In this document: piece after piece, positions 1 to 8,499 of the stretch
Position numbering within the stretch: the first letter of the stretch is position 1
How the letters are laid out: each line of letters starts with the position of its first letter
Assembly (NCBI RefSeq): GCF_000473065.1
Contig: NZ_AXAZ01000001.1
Location: forward strand, 124,001 to 188,000
Direction of reading: 5' to 3'
Length of the DNA: 64,000 nt
DNA from: Bradyrhizobium sp. WSM1743
GTDB taxonomy: Bacteria > Pseudomonadota > Alphaproteobacteria > Rhizobiales > Xanthobacteraceae
The notes under the pieces: model-generated
What the model saw: the letters and a program-made list of their open reading frames with translations, nothing else
The model's database searches: none
Told to the model about the DNA's origin: nothing
Program-made: the position numbers and the translations under genes

Positions 1-343
1 TCGATCCCTCCCGCCCCAGCCAGGTCTCAAGCTGTTGAGTTCATTCGGTAAGCAGTTTCATCCCAGTCAGGTCTTTTGGGCGCGTTTGGAAAAGGAGATT
101 CTGAGGCTCGGTCCAGAATTGAGCTGAACGGCGTGGCCATGGTGGCTTATCTCCGAGGCTTCCATCCCAACATATACGGCGGAGGCTGCTCGGGCAGGTC
201 TGCTTTGCCCTCATCGTAGAATAGGGTGCTACGGCGAACGAAGTGGACAACCGGTCGAGCTGCGCTTGTGCGGAATTGCAGCCGTGCTGCAGTTTGTCCA
301 GCCGGCGGCCTCGGGGGCGGTCGCTGCCCGCTGCCAGGGACGA
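1..343. other. No recognisable gene (left edge)
   Basis: Only short overlapping reading frames are present on both strands, none with a recognisable domain or a convincing ribosome binding site. The LysR gene stops at its right border. It may hold the end of an upstream unit that lies outside the window, or decayed sequence. Confidence 0.5.
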
Positions 344-1324
344 TTACGACTGCAAATCGCGTGGCCTTCGTTTCCTTGGCCGACCGGAACGAAGTAGACC
401 CCGCACGTCCTGCTGTTGAAAGAGCTCCCCGCACAGGTCACGCAACCATTGGCTCGCCGGGTCGTGATGGAAGCGAGCGTGCCAATATTGCTTCACCGTA
501 AAGCCGGCGATCGCCAGCGGGCAATCGAGCACGCGCAGTCCGTAATAGTGAGCCAGCGTTTCGCCAATGTGCCTCGGCAGGGTGGCGATCAGGTCAGTCG
601 TCCCGACGATTGCGGGCAGTCCCAAAAAGCCGGGGAGCTCGAGCGCAACGTCAAGGACTATCCGCTGCTCCTTTAGCGCGTCCGCAAGCAATTGATGTCC
701 GGTGCCGGAACGAATGAGGACGTGCGCCTCCCGCCTGAAATCCTTTGCGGTGATGCCGTCGCGGATCCGGGCATGTTTTGCGTTCGCCAGGCAGACCCAG
801 TCCTGCGGAAAGAGTGCCTGCTGGAAGTGTCCGGCGTCGAGATCCGAGATGTAGCCGAGCGCCAGATCGGCCTCGCCAGACTGCAGCATTCGTGGGGTAT
901 CGCCGCCGATCTGCGCTGCCTCGATGCGGATGCCCGGCGCAACGCGGCGAACGTGGGCGAGGATGGCCGGAAGCAGCGTGATGTGGCTCGCATCCGTCAT
1001 GCAGATTACGAAGCGGCGCTTTGCAGTCGCCGGATCAAACTCGGGGCGAAGCTCCGCCAGACGACGCAGCGTCTCCAACGCTTGTCTGGCCGTGCCGATG
1101 AGTGCCTCGGCGCGCGGAGTCGGCAGCATTCCCTCCGCTGACCGGATGAAGAGCGGATCGTTCAGTTCCTTTCGCAGGCGCGCCAGCCAGATCGAAATGG
1201 TCGGCTGGCTTTGACCGAGCTTCTCGGCTGCCTTGGTGACGCTGCCCGTGGCGAACAACGCATCGAAGAGCCGGAGCAGGCGCGGATCCAGCAGGTTCGT
1301 CTCGGAGGGGTCCCGGTGCTTCAT
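344..1324 (-). CDS. LysR-family transcriptional regulator
   Basis: DNA-binding regulator of 326 residues. The N-terminal winged helix-turn-helix (about residues 14-72) has the family pattern LFDALFATGSVTKAAEKLGQ followed by QPTIS and LARLR. A periplasmic-binding-protein-like effector domain fills the remainder; FVICMTDASH near residue 105 resembles the NodD/PcpR-like subgroup. It is divergent from the operon starting at 1427, the usual arrangement for a LysR activator and its target, so it probably senses an intermediate of that pathway. The ATG at 1324 gives a normal family length. The effector cannot be read from sequence. Confidence 0.88.
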   Translation of the reverse strand: MKHRDPSETNLLDPRLLRLFDALFATGSVTKAAEKLGQSQPTISIWLARLRKELNDPLFIRSAEGMLPTPRAEALIGTARQALETLRRLAELRPEFDPATAKRRFVICMTDASHITLLPAILAHVRRVAPGIRIEAAQIGGDTPRMLQSGEADLALGYISDLDAGHFQQALFPQDWVCLANAKHARIRDGITAKDFRREAHVLIRSGTGHQLLADALKEQRIVLDVALELPGFLGLPAIVGTTDLIATLPRHIGETLAHYYGLRVLDCPLAIAGFTVKQYWHARFHHDPASQWLRDLCGELFQQQDVRGLLRSGRPRKRRPRDLQS

Positions 1325-1338
1325 TGCGATCTGAAATA

Positions 1339-1366
1339 ATGGATATAAGGATCATAGCATATCCAA
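1339..1366. promoter_or_regulatory. Candidate LysR operator between divergent genes
   Basis: The 102-base divergent gap holds an inverted repeat: GGATAT at 1341-1346 and ATATCC at 1359-1364, separated by 12 bases. LysR boxes are typically interrupted dyads in divergent promoters. The location and symmetry fit; binding is inferred. Confidence 0.4.
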
Positions 1367-1426
1367 ATACCGGGCAGCCTGCTACCACGCTTCCAACGCC
1401 AAAACGGGCGAGGGAGAAGCGTTCGG

Positions 1427-2371
1427 ATGAGGATCTGCTTTATCGGAGCGGGAGCCCTGGGCTCGACCATCGGCGGCACGCTGGCGCGCGGTGGTGCCGA
1501 GATTTGGTTGATCGATCCGTTTCAGGCTCATGTCGACGCGGTCAATGCTGCGGGCCTGCGGATGCTCGAAGGCGACGCCGAGACAGTTGTGAAGGTCTCT
1601 GCCTGCACCTCCGCGGCCCAGGTCGGCATCGTGGCGGACCTCGTCATTGTCCTCGTCAAGTCCTACCACACGCGGGATGCGATCCGGGCGGCAGCGCCGA
1701 TCATCGGGCCGCAGACGGTTGTGATGTCGCTTCAGAATGGTCTTGGCCACGAGGACATCCTTGCGGAGGAAGTTGGTCGTGACCGGGTCATGGCAGGCAA
1801 GACCTACGTTGGCGGCGTGCTGCTCGGCCCTGGTCATGTTCGCTCCGGGGTCATCGGCAAGGAAACCATCATCGGCGAACTTGATGGGCGCCTGACGGAA
1901 CGCGCACAGCGAATTTCCGAGACGTTCAATCGTGCCGGCATTCTCACGCTGCTCAGCGACAACATCCTGGGCACGATGTGGGACAAGCTGTTCATCAACG
2001 TCGCCGGAGGAGGAATTACCGCCGTTACCGGGCTGACTTATGGCGGCCTCTATTCCCTACCCATCCTGGAAGATTGTGCGCTGGCCGCAATCTCAGAGAG
2101 CATCGAGGTCGCGCAAGCTGCCGGCGTCAAGATCTCGATTACCGACCCGCGGCGTGCCTGGACGATGGCGTCCGCTGGACTACCGCCCGAATTCAAGACG
2201 TCGATGTTGCAGAGCTTGCAGTCCGGCAACCTGACCGAGGTTGATTACATTCACGGCTCCGTCGTGCGTTGGGGCGCCAAGCTCAACGTGCCGACCCCAG
2301 TCAATTCCACCCTCGTCGCGTTGGTCAAAGGGCTCGAATACGCCCGCAGCAACTATCCTGGAAAGGTCTGA
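1427..2371 (+). CDS. Ketopantoate reductase family (PanE/ApbA-like) oxidoreductase
   Basis: NAD(P)-dependent 2-oxoacid reductase fold, 314 residues. The Rossmann motif GAGALGSTIGG is at residues 7-17. The family residues are present: K in VLVKSYHT, N in SLQNGLGHED, K in MWDKLFINVAGG and the C-terminal helix PTPVNSTLVALVKGLE. An AGGGAG Shine-Dalgarno lies about 10 bases upstream. It is the first gene of a long operon containing CoA and shikimate enzymes, so it is probably a catabolic 2-oxoacid or hydroxyacid dehydrogenase rather than the pantothenate enzyme; that assignment is inference. Confidence 0.82.
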   Translation: MRICFIGAGALGSTIGGTLARGGAEIWLIDPFQAHVDAVNAAGLRMLEGDAETVVKVSACTSAAQVGIVADLVIVLVKSYHTRDAIRAAAPIIGPQTVVMSLQNGLGHEDILAEEVGRDRVMAGKTYVGGVLLGPGHVRSGVIGKETIIGELDGRLTERAQRISETFNRAGILTLLSDNILGTMWDKLFINVAGGGITAVTGLTYGGLYSLPILEDCALAAISESIEVAQAAGVKISITDPRRAWTMASAGLPPEFKTSMLQSLQSGNLTEVDYIHGSVVRWGAKLNVPTPVNSTLVALVKGLEYARSNYPGKV

Positions 2372-2375
2372 GACG

Positions 2376-2762
2376 ATGTCGTTGCCTCGCGCTTATGTCG
2401 AACATGTCGCGATCCGCGTGCCGGACGTTGATCGTCACGTCGACTTCTTTCGTGAGGTGCTTGGTCTTGCCATTCGCGACGAGCAGCCCGCCGATGGCGC
2501 GCGCCCGCGTCAGGTGTGGGTGCTCGGAAGCGTGCAGCTCATTGAGGATCCGAATTTTGTCGGACCAGAGGGACGTCTCGCCCATCTCGGCATCATGGTC
2601 GACGATTATGAAGGTGTGCTCGCCCGTGCCGCCGCGTGGGGCGCCAAGGCATTGCCCGCCGGGCCGAACTGGCTCGAACTGCCAGGCGGCCTCAACGTCG
2701 AGATCCTGCAAGCCAGCGCAGGCGCCGTGGAAGCCGCCCTGGCGATCAATCCCCGTGCCTAG
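2376..2762 (+). CDS. VOC-superfamily (glyoxalase-like) protein
   Basis: A 128-residue single-domain VOC protein. It begins YVEHVAIRVPDVDRHVDFF, the usual first beta-alpha-beta unit with a metal-type His, and has HLGIMVDDYEG as the second module and NVEILQ with the terminal Glu. The ATG at 2376 lies 4 bases after the upstream stop; an earlier in-frame ATG would run inside the neighbouring gene and was rejected. Relatives include epimerases, ring-cleavage dioxygenases and isomerases. The operon setting beside MaoC and a CoA-transferase suggests an epimerase or isomerase, but the substrate is unknown. Confidence 0.8.
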   Translation: MSLPRAYVEHVAIRVPDVDRHVDFFREVLGLAIRDEQPADGARPRQVWVLGSVQLIEDPNFVGPEGRLAHLGIMVDDYEGVLARAAAWGAKALPAGPNWLELPGGLNVEILQASAGAVEAALAINPRA

Positions 2763-2775
2763 AGGAAGACGCGAC

Positions 2776-3246
2776 ATGACCGATGAGCGCTACTGGGACG
2801 ATGCCAAGGTCGGTGACGAATGCGTCACCCCCTCGGTGACGGTCACCGAGGCTATGGTGAATGCCTATGCCGAGCTGACGGGTGACTTCACGCCGGTCCA
2901 CGTCGACGAGGAATACGCCAAGACCACACCGTTCGGCACGCGCGTCGCGCACGGGCTGTTTGGTTTGTCGCTGGCCGACGGTTTGAAGACCCGTGCCGAC
3001 TACCGCTTCCTCCCGGGAATGTCGCTGGGCTGGACGTGGGATTTCAAGCTGCCGATCAAGCTCGGCGACACCGTCCACGTGAAGTTCCGCGTCGGCTCGA
3101 TGCGCGCCACCAAGCGGGAAGGGTGGGGCATCGTGGTGCTGCCCTCGGAGTTGATCAATCAGCGCGGCGAAGTGGTGCAGCTCGGTGAGCACCGGTTGAT
3201 GATCCCGATGCGCCCAAAGAATGGTGCCGCAGGAGAGCAGGCATGA
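2776..3246 (+). CDS. MaoC-like (R)-specific enoyl-CoA hydratase/dehydratase
   Basis: A 156-residue hot-dog-fold hydratase. The hydratase 2 signature is clear: DFTPVHVDEEYAKTTPFGTR supplies the catalytic Asp and His, followed by VAHGLFGLSL. Members hydrate or dehydrate 2-enoyl-CoA thioesters in the cytosol. Its ATG at 2776 follows the VOC gene by 13 bases, and its stop overlaps the CoA-transferase start (ATGA at 3243-3246), implying translational coupling and a shared pathway: CoA is put on by the next gene product and the thioester is (de)hydrated here. Confidence 0.85.
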   Translation: MTDERYWDDAKVGDECVTPSVTVTEAMVNAYAELTGDFTPVHVDEEYAKTTPFGTRVAHGLFGLSLADGLKTRADYRFLPGMSLGWTWDFKLPIKLGDTVHVKFRVGSMRATKREGWGIVVLPSELINQRGEVVQLGEHRLMIPMRPKNGAAGEQA

Positions 3247-4469
3247 CAGCGCAAGATCTACCCCTCAAAGGCATCCGCGTCATCGACTACAGCCATTTCC
3301 TGGCAGGCCCCTTCATGGGCCGCTGCCTCGCCGCGATGGGCGCGGAAGTCATCAAGGTGGAGCGTCCGAAGGCAGGCGATGCAGGCCGCGCCCACGGCTA
3401 TTTCAAGGACGGACAATCCGGCTATTTCCTGCAGCAGAACATGGGGAAACAGGGATTGTGCATCGACCTGCGCGATGCGCGCGGTCTCGACATGATGATG
3501 AAGCTCATCGACACGGCCGATGTCTTCATCGAGAACTACCGCCCCGGCGCACTCGAGCGCCTCGGCCTCGGCTACAAGGCGCTGTCGGCGCGGAATCCCA
3601 GATTGATCTACTGCTCGGTCTCGGCCTATGGCCACACCGGTCCCTATGCCGACCGTCCGGGCTTCGGCCTGATCGCGGAGGCAATGTCGGGCGCCCTGGC
3701 GCAACTGGGTTCCCCCGGTGAAGCGCCGCCGCTGCTGCGGATGCCGCTGGCCGACATGTATACCGGCATTCACGGTGTGGCTGCCATCAATGCCGCGCTG
3801 GTCGGCCGCGCGTCATCCGGGCGCGGCCAGCATATCGATCTGGCGCTGTACGACTGCATGGTCTCGATGCATGACTACGCGGTTCAGCGCTACTTCCTCT
3901 CCGGCGGTACCGACCTGCCGAAGCAGACCGGCAGCGGACAGCCGGACTCGACTGTCTACGGCGTCTTTCCGGCCAGGGACGGCAATCTTGTGATCGCTGC
4001 GCAAGTCGACGATGCGTGGCGGCGATTGGCGACGCTGATCGGGGGCAGCAGCCTGTCATCTGACGAACGCTTCACCACGCCTGCTGCGCGGAACGCCCAT
4101 TATGCCGAAGCGATGGACATCGTGCGCAACTGGACGCTGTCGCAGCCGTCTCGGGATGCCTGTCTCGCTGCGCTCGACGAAGCAGGTGTGCCGTCCGCTC
4201 CCGTGCAGACCATCGAAGAGGTCGTGAGGGATCCGCAGATCCACGCGCGCGGCATGCTGGTCGAGCAGGAGCATCCCGTGCTCGGCAGGGTGACGTTGCC
4301 GAACCTGCCCTTCCGTTTCTCCGATTGCGACACCACGGTGCGTACTCCGGCGCCGCTGCTCGGCCAGGACAATCGCCGCATTGCAGAGTCGCTGGGGCTG
4401 TCGACCGAGCTCGTCGAGGCGATGGTGCGTGACGGTGTCCTCTACAACGAAGCCGCAGTGCAGGAGTAA
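3243..4469 (+). CDS. CaiB/BaiF family III CoA-transferase
   Basis: A 408-residue class III acyl-CoA transferase. The N-terminus IRVIDYSHFLAGPFMGRCLA with MGAEVIKVERP is the standard start of the family. GLCIDLRDARG precedes the segment holding the catalytic Asp, ADMYTGIHGVAAINAAL. The small domain contains VPSAPVQTIEEVVRDPQ and the C-terminal GQDNRRI-SLGLS segment. It moves CoA between carboxylic acids. Overlap with the MaoC stop and a 3-base gap to the next gene place it centrally in the operon. Frc-, CaiB- or Bbs-like specificity cannot be told apart. Confidence 0.88.
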   Translation: MTAQDLPLKGIRVIDYSHFLAGPFMGRCLAAMGAEVIKVERPKAGDAGRAHGYFKDGQSGYFLQQNMGKQGLCIDLRDARGLDMMMKLIDTADVFIENYRPGALERLGLGYKALSARNPRLIYCSVSAYGHTGPYADRPGFGLIAEAMSGALAQLGSPGEAPPLLRMPLADMYTGIHGVAAINAALVGRASSGRGQHIDLALYDCMVSMHDYAVQRYFLSGGTDLPKQTGSGQPDSTVYGVFPARDGNLVIAAQVDDAWRRLATLIGGSSLSSDERFTTPAARNAHYAEAMDIVRNWTLSQPSRDACLAALDEAGVPSAPVQTIEEVVRDPQIHARGMLVEQEHPVLGRVTLPNLPFRFSDCDTTVRTPAPLLGQDNRRIAESLGLSTELVEAMVRDGVLYNEAAVQE

Positions 4470-4472
4470 GCC

Positions 4473-5300
4473 ATGAGCGATCGTTATGCGGTGATTGGCA
4501 ATCCGATCGGCTTCAGCAAGTCACCTCTCATCCATGGGACGTTCGCCAAAATGACGGGAGAGGACCTCGTCTATGAAGCGATCGAGGCACCCCTCAACGG
4601 CTTCAGCGAACGAGTTGATCAATTCCGGACAGAGGGCGCCAAGGGGCTGAACATCACCGCCCCGTTCAAGCTCGATGCCTTCGCCTACGCAAACGAGCTT
4701 TCAGAGAGCGCCAAACGAGCAGGCGCCGCAAACTGCCTGAAGTTCGAGGGCGATCGGATCATTGCCGAGAATTTCGACGGGATCGGCCTTGTGCGTGACA
4801 TCACCGTGAATCTCGGCGTCAAAATGGCCGGCCGGCGCGTTCTGATGCTCGGCGCCGGGGGGGCGGCGCGCGGCGCGCTGCTGCCGTTCCTGCGCCAGGA
4901 GCCGTCCGAGCTGGTTCTGGTCAACCGAACGCTGTCGAAAGCGGTTGCGTTGGCCGAAGAGTTTGCCGGCTGTGGTCCCCTGATCGTCAGCGGCTATGCC
5001 GAGCTGGCCGATCTTGCCGAGGGCTATGACGTCGTCGTCAACGCGACGTCCGCCAGCCTGCGGGGCGAAATGCCGCCGCTTCCGGGCAATGTCTTCCGCG
5101 GCGCGGAGCTGGCGTACGAACTCGCCTACGGCAAAGGGCTGACCCCCTTTCTGCGAGCGGCCCGCGCCGAAGGCGTAGCCAAGCTGGCCGACGGTGTCGG
5201 CATGCTGGTCGAGCAGGCAGCGGAAGCTTTTGCCTGGTGGCGCGGCGTTCGACCGAGCACGGCTCAGGTCATCGCCGAACTGACCGTCCCATTGAGCTGA
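4473..5300 (+). CDS. aroE: Shikimate dehydrogenase, AroE type (NADP-type motif)
   Basis: 275 residues. It reduces 3-dehydroshikimate or oxidises shikimate. Substrate-site motifs are IGFSKSPLIHGTF and NITAPFKLDAF with the catalytic Lys; the usual NTD is altered to ENFDGIG. The nucleotide fold has GAGGAARG followed by VNRTLSKA, the basic loop that AroE uses for the NADP 2'-phosphate. C-terminal GVGMLVEQAAEAF is typical. It sits 3 bases after the CoA-transferase and 6 bases before a second, different dehydrogenase. A biosynthetic aroE would be expected elsewhere, so this copy is likely catabolic (inference). The symbol denotes family only. Confidence 0.82.
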   Translation: MSDRYAVIGNPIGFSKSPLIHGTFAKMTGEDLVYEAIEAPLNGFSERVDQFRTEGAKGLNITAPFKLDAFAYANELSESAKRAGAANCLKFEGDRIIAENFDGIGLVRDITVNLGVKMAGRRVLMLGAGGAARGALLPFLRQEPSELVLVNRTLSKAVALAEEFAGCGPLIVSGYAELADLAEGYDVVVNATSASLRGEMPPLPGNVFRGAELAYELAYGKGLTPFLRAARAEGVAKLADGVGMLVEQAAEAFAWWRGVRPSTAQVIAELTVPLS

Positions 5301-5306
5301 CGGGCG

Positions 5307-6170
5307 ATGCCGAGCATGCATCCGAAGTCCAGCTTTCTCGTCGGCCTGATCGGCAGCGGCATCGCTGCGTCCCGCACCCCGCCCATGCACGAAGCGGCCG
5401 CAGACGCCGCTGGCATCCGCTATATCTACAAGAAGATCGATCTGACAGAGTTGAAGCTCGGTGTGGAGGCGTTGCCGGAATTGCTCACGGCAGCAAGGCG
5501 GATGGGCTTTGACGGGTTGAATGTGACCCATCCCTGCAAGCAGGCGATCCTTCCACTCTTGGATGAGCTTTCGCCGGACGCGGAGGCGCTTGGTGCCGTG
5601 AACACCGTGGTCGTCAGGAATGGTCGAATGACTGGCCACAACACCGACTGGTTCGGCTTCGCCGAGAACTTTCGCCGCAACATGCAAGGTACGCCGCTCG
5701 GTCGTGTCGTCCAATTCGGCGCGGGCGGCGCAGGCGCGGCGGTCGCTTTCGCGCTCATGAAGCTCGGCGTGCAGGACCTGACCATCATAGACCTCGACTT
5801 GGCCAAGGCGCAGAGCGTGGTCGACGGCTTTTCCCCTCGATTTGTAGAAGGGCGCTTAAGGGCCGGCCAGGACGTCGCAGCGGCCGTGGCTGCCGCAGAC
5901 GGAATTGTCAACGCGACGCCGATCGGCATGGACAAGTATCCAGGCACGCCGCTGCCGACGGCCCTGCTGCGTCCCGATCTGTGGATCGCCGAGATCGTCT
6001 ACTTCCCGCTGGAAACCGCACTGCTGCGCGCGGCGCGTGCCCTCGGCTGCCGCACCGTCGATGGTGGTGGCATGGCGATTTTCCAGGGCACCGAAGCATT
6101 CCGCCTGTTCACGGGCATCTCGCCTGATCCAGACATCTTCTTCGCAACTTTCGCGTCCCTGGGAGGGTGA
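5307..6170 (+). CDS. Quinate/shikimate dehydrogenase-type AroE paralogue (NAD-type motif)
   Basis: 287 residues. GSGIAASRTPPMHEAAADAAG and YIYKKIDL match the catabolic quinate/shikimate dehydrogenase subgroup. GLNVTHPCKQAI carries the catalytic Lys and HNTDWFGF the catalytic Asp. After GAGGAGAA the cofactor loop reads IIDLDLAKA: acidic residues replace the NRT motif of AroE, which in this family indicates NAD rather than NADP. That points to an oxidative, catabolic role on quinate or shikimate. The sequence is clearly different from the preceding gene, so this is not a recent tandem duplication. Confidence 0.82.
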   Translation: MPSMHPKSSFLVGLIGSGIAASRTPPMHEAAADAAGIRYIYKKIDLTELKLGVEALPELLTAARRMGFDGLNVTHPCKQAILPLLDELSPDAEALGAVNTVVVRNGRMTGHNTDWFGFAENFRRNMQGTPLGRVVQFGAGGAGAAVAFALMKLGVQDLTIIDLDLAKAQSVVDGFSPRFVEGRLRAGQDVAAAVAAADGIVNATPIGMDKYPGTPLPTALLRPDLWIAEIVYFPLETALLRAARALGCRTVDGGGMAIFQGTEAFRLFTGISPDPDIFFATFASLGG

Positions 6171-6221
6171 CACCCGGCCGATGGGCGAGCGGCACGCACA
6201 ACGCCCGAGAGGAAACGCAAG

Positions 6222-6890
6222 ATGGGCTACACGCTCGATTTCTCCGTGGTTTGGCACGCGATGCCCGCGCTGCTGTGGGGATGCATGGGTACATTGGGCC
6301 TGGCGCTTGCCGGCATGACGCTTGCAATGATCATCGGCGTTGCGGGCGTCGCGGCACGCGATTCCAAGGCGGCGTGGTTGCGTGCTCTCGTGATCGGCTT
6401 CGTCGAGACAGTGCGCAACACACCTTTCCTGGTGCAGATCTTCTTTCTATTCTTCGCCCTGCCGCTCATCGGATTGAAGCTCAATCCGACAGCCACCGCC
6501 ATTATCGCACTCGGCGTCAATGGCGGGGCCTACGCCATCGAGATCATCCGCGGCGGCGTGCAGTCTATTCACAAGGGACAGGTAGAGGCCGGCTACGCGC
6601 TCGGCCTGCACAAAGGCCAGGTCTTCCGGTTCATTGTGCTCAAGCCCGCGCTTCGCGCGATCTACCCCTCGCTCACGGGTCAGTTCATCATGCTGACGCT
6701 GACCTCGTCGATCTGTTCGGCGGTATCGGCCTACGAATTGACTTCGGTTGCGCAGCGCATCGAGAGCGACACATTCCGCAGCTTCGAGGTCTACTTCTTC
6801 GTCACCTTCCTCTACCTCGCAATCTCCTGGCTGTTGATGCTGGGATTCGCGATCGTCTCTCACCGCTTCTTCTCGTATCCGACGCGCTGA
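6222..6890 (+). CDS. Amino-acid-type ABC transporter permease (HisM/GlnP family)
   Basis: A 222-residue inner-membrane permease with about five hydrophobic segments starting at LLWGCMGTLGLALAGMTLAM. VETVRNTPFLVQIFF is the polar amino acid permease signature, and the EAA loop is QVEAGYALGLHKGQVFRFIV. The ATG at 6222 is preceded by GAGAGGAAA. It pairs with the following permease to form the heterodimeric channel of the importer encoded at 6222-9246. The genes around it suggest a hydroaromatic acid substrate such as quinate or shikimate, unusual for this transporter family; that is inference. Confidence 0.9.
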   Translation: MGYTLDFSVVWHAMPALLWGCMGTLGLALAGMTLAMIIGVAGVAARDSKAAWLRALVIGFVETVRNTPFLVQIFFLFFALPLIGLKLNPTATAIIALGVNGGAYAIEIIRGGVQSIHKGQVEAGYALGLHKGQVFRFIVLKPALRAIYPSLTGQFIMLTLTSSICSAVSAYELTSVAQRIESDTFRSFEVYFFVTFLYLAISWLLMLGFAIVSHRFFSYPTR

Positions 6891-6901
6891 AGGGAGAGAT
6901 C

Positions 6902-7558
6902 ATGACACCGCATTTCGGTCTTCCAGAGTTCGGCTTCCTGCTGCGTGGGCTGCAATGGACGATGCTGCTGACGCTGGTCGCGTTTGCGGGCGGCTCCACG
7001 GCTGGCCTGGCCGTCGCATTGCTGCGCACCTGTGGTCACAGGGGTGTGGAATGGATCACCCGCATTTACATCGGGATATTCCAGGGGACTCCGCTGCTGC
7101 TGCAGCTTTTCGTCGTGTATTACGGATTGGCGCTGACCGGGCTGAAGCTCGACGCCTTCGTCGCGGTGGCGATCGGTTTTACCGTGAATGCCTCCGCCTT
7201 CCTCGGCGAGATCTGGCGCGGCGCGATCCAGGCCGTGCCGCGCGGCCAGACCGAGGCGGCGATGGCGCTCGGACTGCACTATTCGTCCCGCATGCGCGAC
7301 ATCGTGCTGCCGCAGGCGATCCGCATCTCGCTGCCGGCGACCATCGGCTATCTCGTGCAGCTCATCAAGGGCACTTCGCTCGCCGCCATCGTCGGTTTCA
7401 TCGAACTCGCCCGCGCCGGTCAAATCGTGTCGAACCAAACCTTCCAGCCGTTGCTCGTCTTCGGCGTGGTCGGCGGGTTGTACTTCGTCCTCTGCTGGCC
7501 ACTGTCGTGGTGGGGCAGCCGGATGGAGGCCAGGCTTGCCCTGGCCAATCAAAGGTAG
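6902..7558 (+). CDS. Amino-acid-type ABC transporter permease (second subunit)
   Basis: 218 residues, same family as the gene before it. The motifs IYIGIFQGTPLLLQLFVVYY and EAA loop QTEAAMALGLHYSSRMRDIV are visible, with the membrane segments expected for this family. The ATG at 6902 lies 11 bases after the upstream stop and follows GGGAGA. A longer in-frame reading starting near 6167 runs through the first permease in another frame and is not real. Confidence 0.88.
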   Translation: MTPHFGLPEFGFLLRGLQWTMLLTLVAFAGGSTAGLAVALLRTCGHRGVEWITRIYIGIFQGTPLLLQLFVVYYGLALTGLKLDAFVAVAIGFTVNASAFLGEIWRGAIQAVPRGQTEAAMALGLHYSSRMRDIVLPQAIRISLPATIGYLVQLIKGTSLAAIVGFIELARAGQIVSNQTFQPLLVFGVVGGLYFVLCWPLSWWGSRMEARLALANQR

Positions 7559-7614
7559 GAACGGCGCACCTACTTAATCAGATACAGCCATCACCAGCAG
7601 GAGGAAAACATCAG

Positions 7615-8442
7615 ATGTCATTTTCAATCAATCGTCGCCAGCTCGGCTTTGCGCTGCTGACGCTGGGGGCCATCGCTGTCGCAGGCGAATCGCGGGCGGG
7701 CGCTCTGGAAGACGTGAAGAAGAAGGGCGTCGTCGTCATCGGCATTCAAGGCGACAATCCTCCCTGGGGCTATGTCGATAGCTCGGGAAAGCAGGATGGC
7801 ATCGATGCCGACATGGGGCGGGCCTTCGCCGAATATCTCGGCGTGAAGGCCGAGTTCGTCCCCTTGGCGGTGGCCAATCGTATTCCTGCGCTGACCACGG
7901 GCCGCGTCGACATTCTGTTCGCAACCATGGCGATGCTGCCGGAGCGCGCAAAAGCGGTGCAGTATTCCAAACCCTATGTCGCCAACGAGATTACGCTGGT
8001 CGCAGCCCAGGCAACGCCGATCAACAGCAATGCCGACATGAGCAAATTCGTCATCGGCGTTCCGCGGTCCTCCACGCAGGATACTCAGGTAACCAACAAC
8101 GCCCCGTCCGGGACCGAGATCCGCAGATTCGACGATGACGCCGCCACCATCCAGGCGCTGCTCTCTGGTCAAGTCCAGGCGGTCGGTGCGAACCTGTTTT
8201 ATCCGCAGCGCCTCAACGCCGCAAAGCCGGAACTCGGGTTCGAGCCGAAGCTTCACTTCACCGCCCTTTACAACGGCGCTTGCACACGACTGGGCGACAA
8301 GGAGTGGAACGAGACGGCCAACAAGTTCATCGACGAGATCAAGTCGAACGGCAAGTTGGCCGCTTTCTACGCCAAATGGATGAAGGTCCCGGTCCCTATC
8401 TTTCCGGACTCCGTCCCCGGCGTTCCCTTCACCGTCCAGTAG
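7615..8442 (+). CDS. ABC transporter substrate-binding protein (family 3)
   Basis: 275 residues, exported. The N-terminus has NRRQLGF followed by a hydrophobic stretch and SRA-GA, a plausible Tat or Sec signal peptide cleaved near residue 29. The mature part has the family 3 binding-protein pattern: VVIGIQGDNPPWGYVDSSGK, DGIDADMGRAFAEYLG, and NRIPALTTGRVDILFATMAM. The ATG at 7615 follows GGAGGAAAA. It delivers the ligand to the two permeases upstream. The ligand is unknown; the operon content argues for a shikimate-type acid. Confidence 0.88.
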   Translation: MSFSINRRQLGFALLTLGAIAVAGESRAGALEDVKKKGVVVIGIQGDNPPWGYVDSSGKQDGIDADMGRAFAEYLGVKAEFVPLAVANRIPALTTGRVDILFATMAMLPERAKAVQYSKPYVANEITLVAAQATPINSNADMSKFVIGVPRSSTQDTQVTNNAPSGTEIRRFDDDAATIQALLSGQVQAVGANLFYPQRLNAAKPELGFEPKLHFTALYNGACTRLGDKEWNETANKFIDEIKSNGKLAAFYAKWMKVPVPIFPDSVPGVPFTVQ

Positions 8443-8499
8443 CCACTGCGAGCGGCCGACGCGATCCGCGTCGGCCGCCGCCCAACGGCGGAGGCCAGC

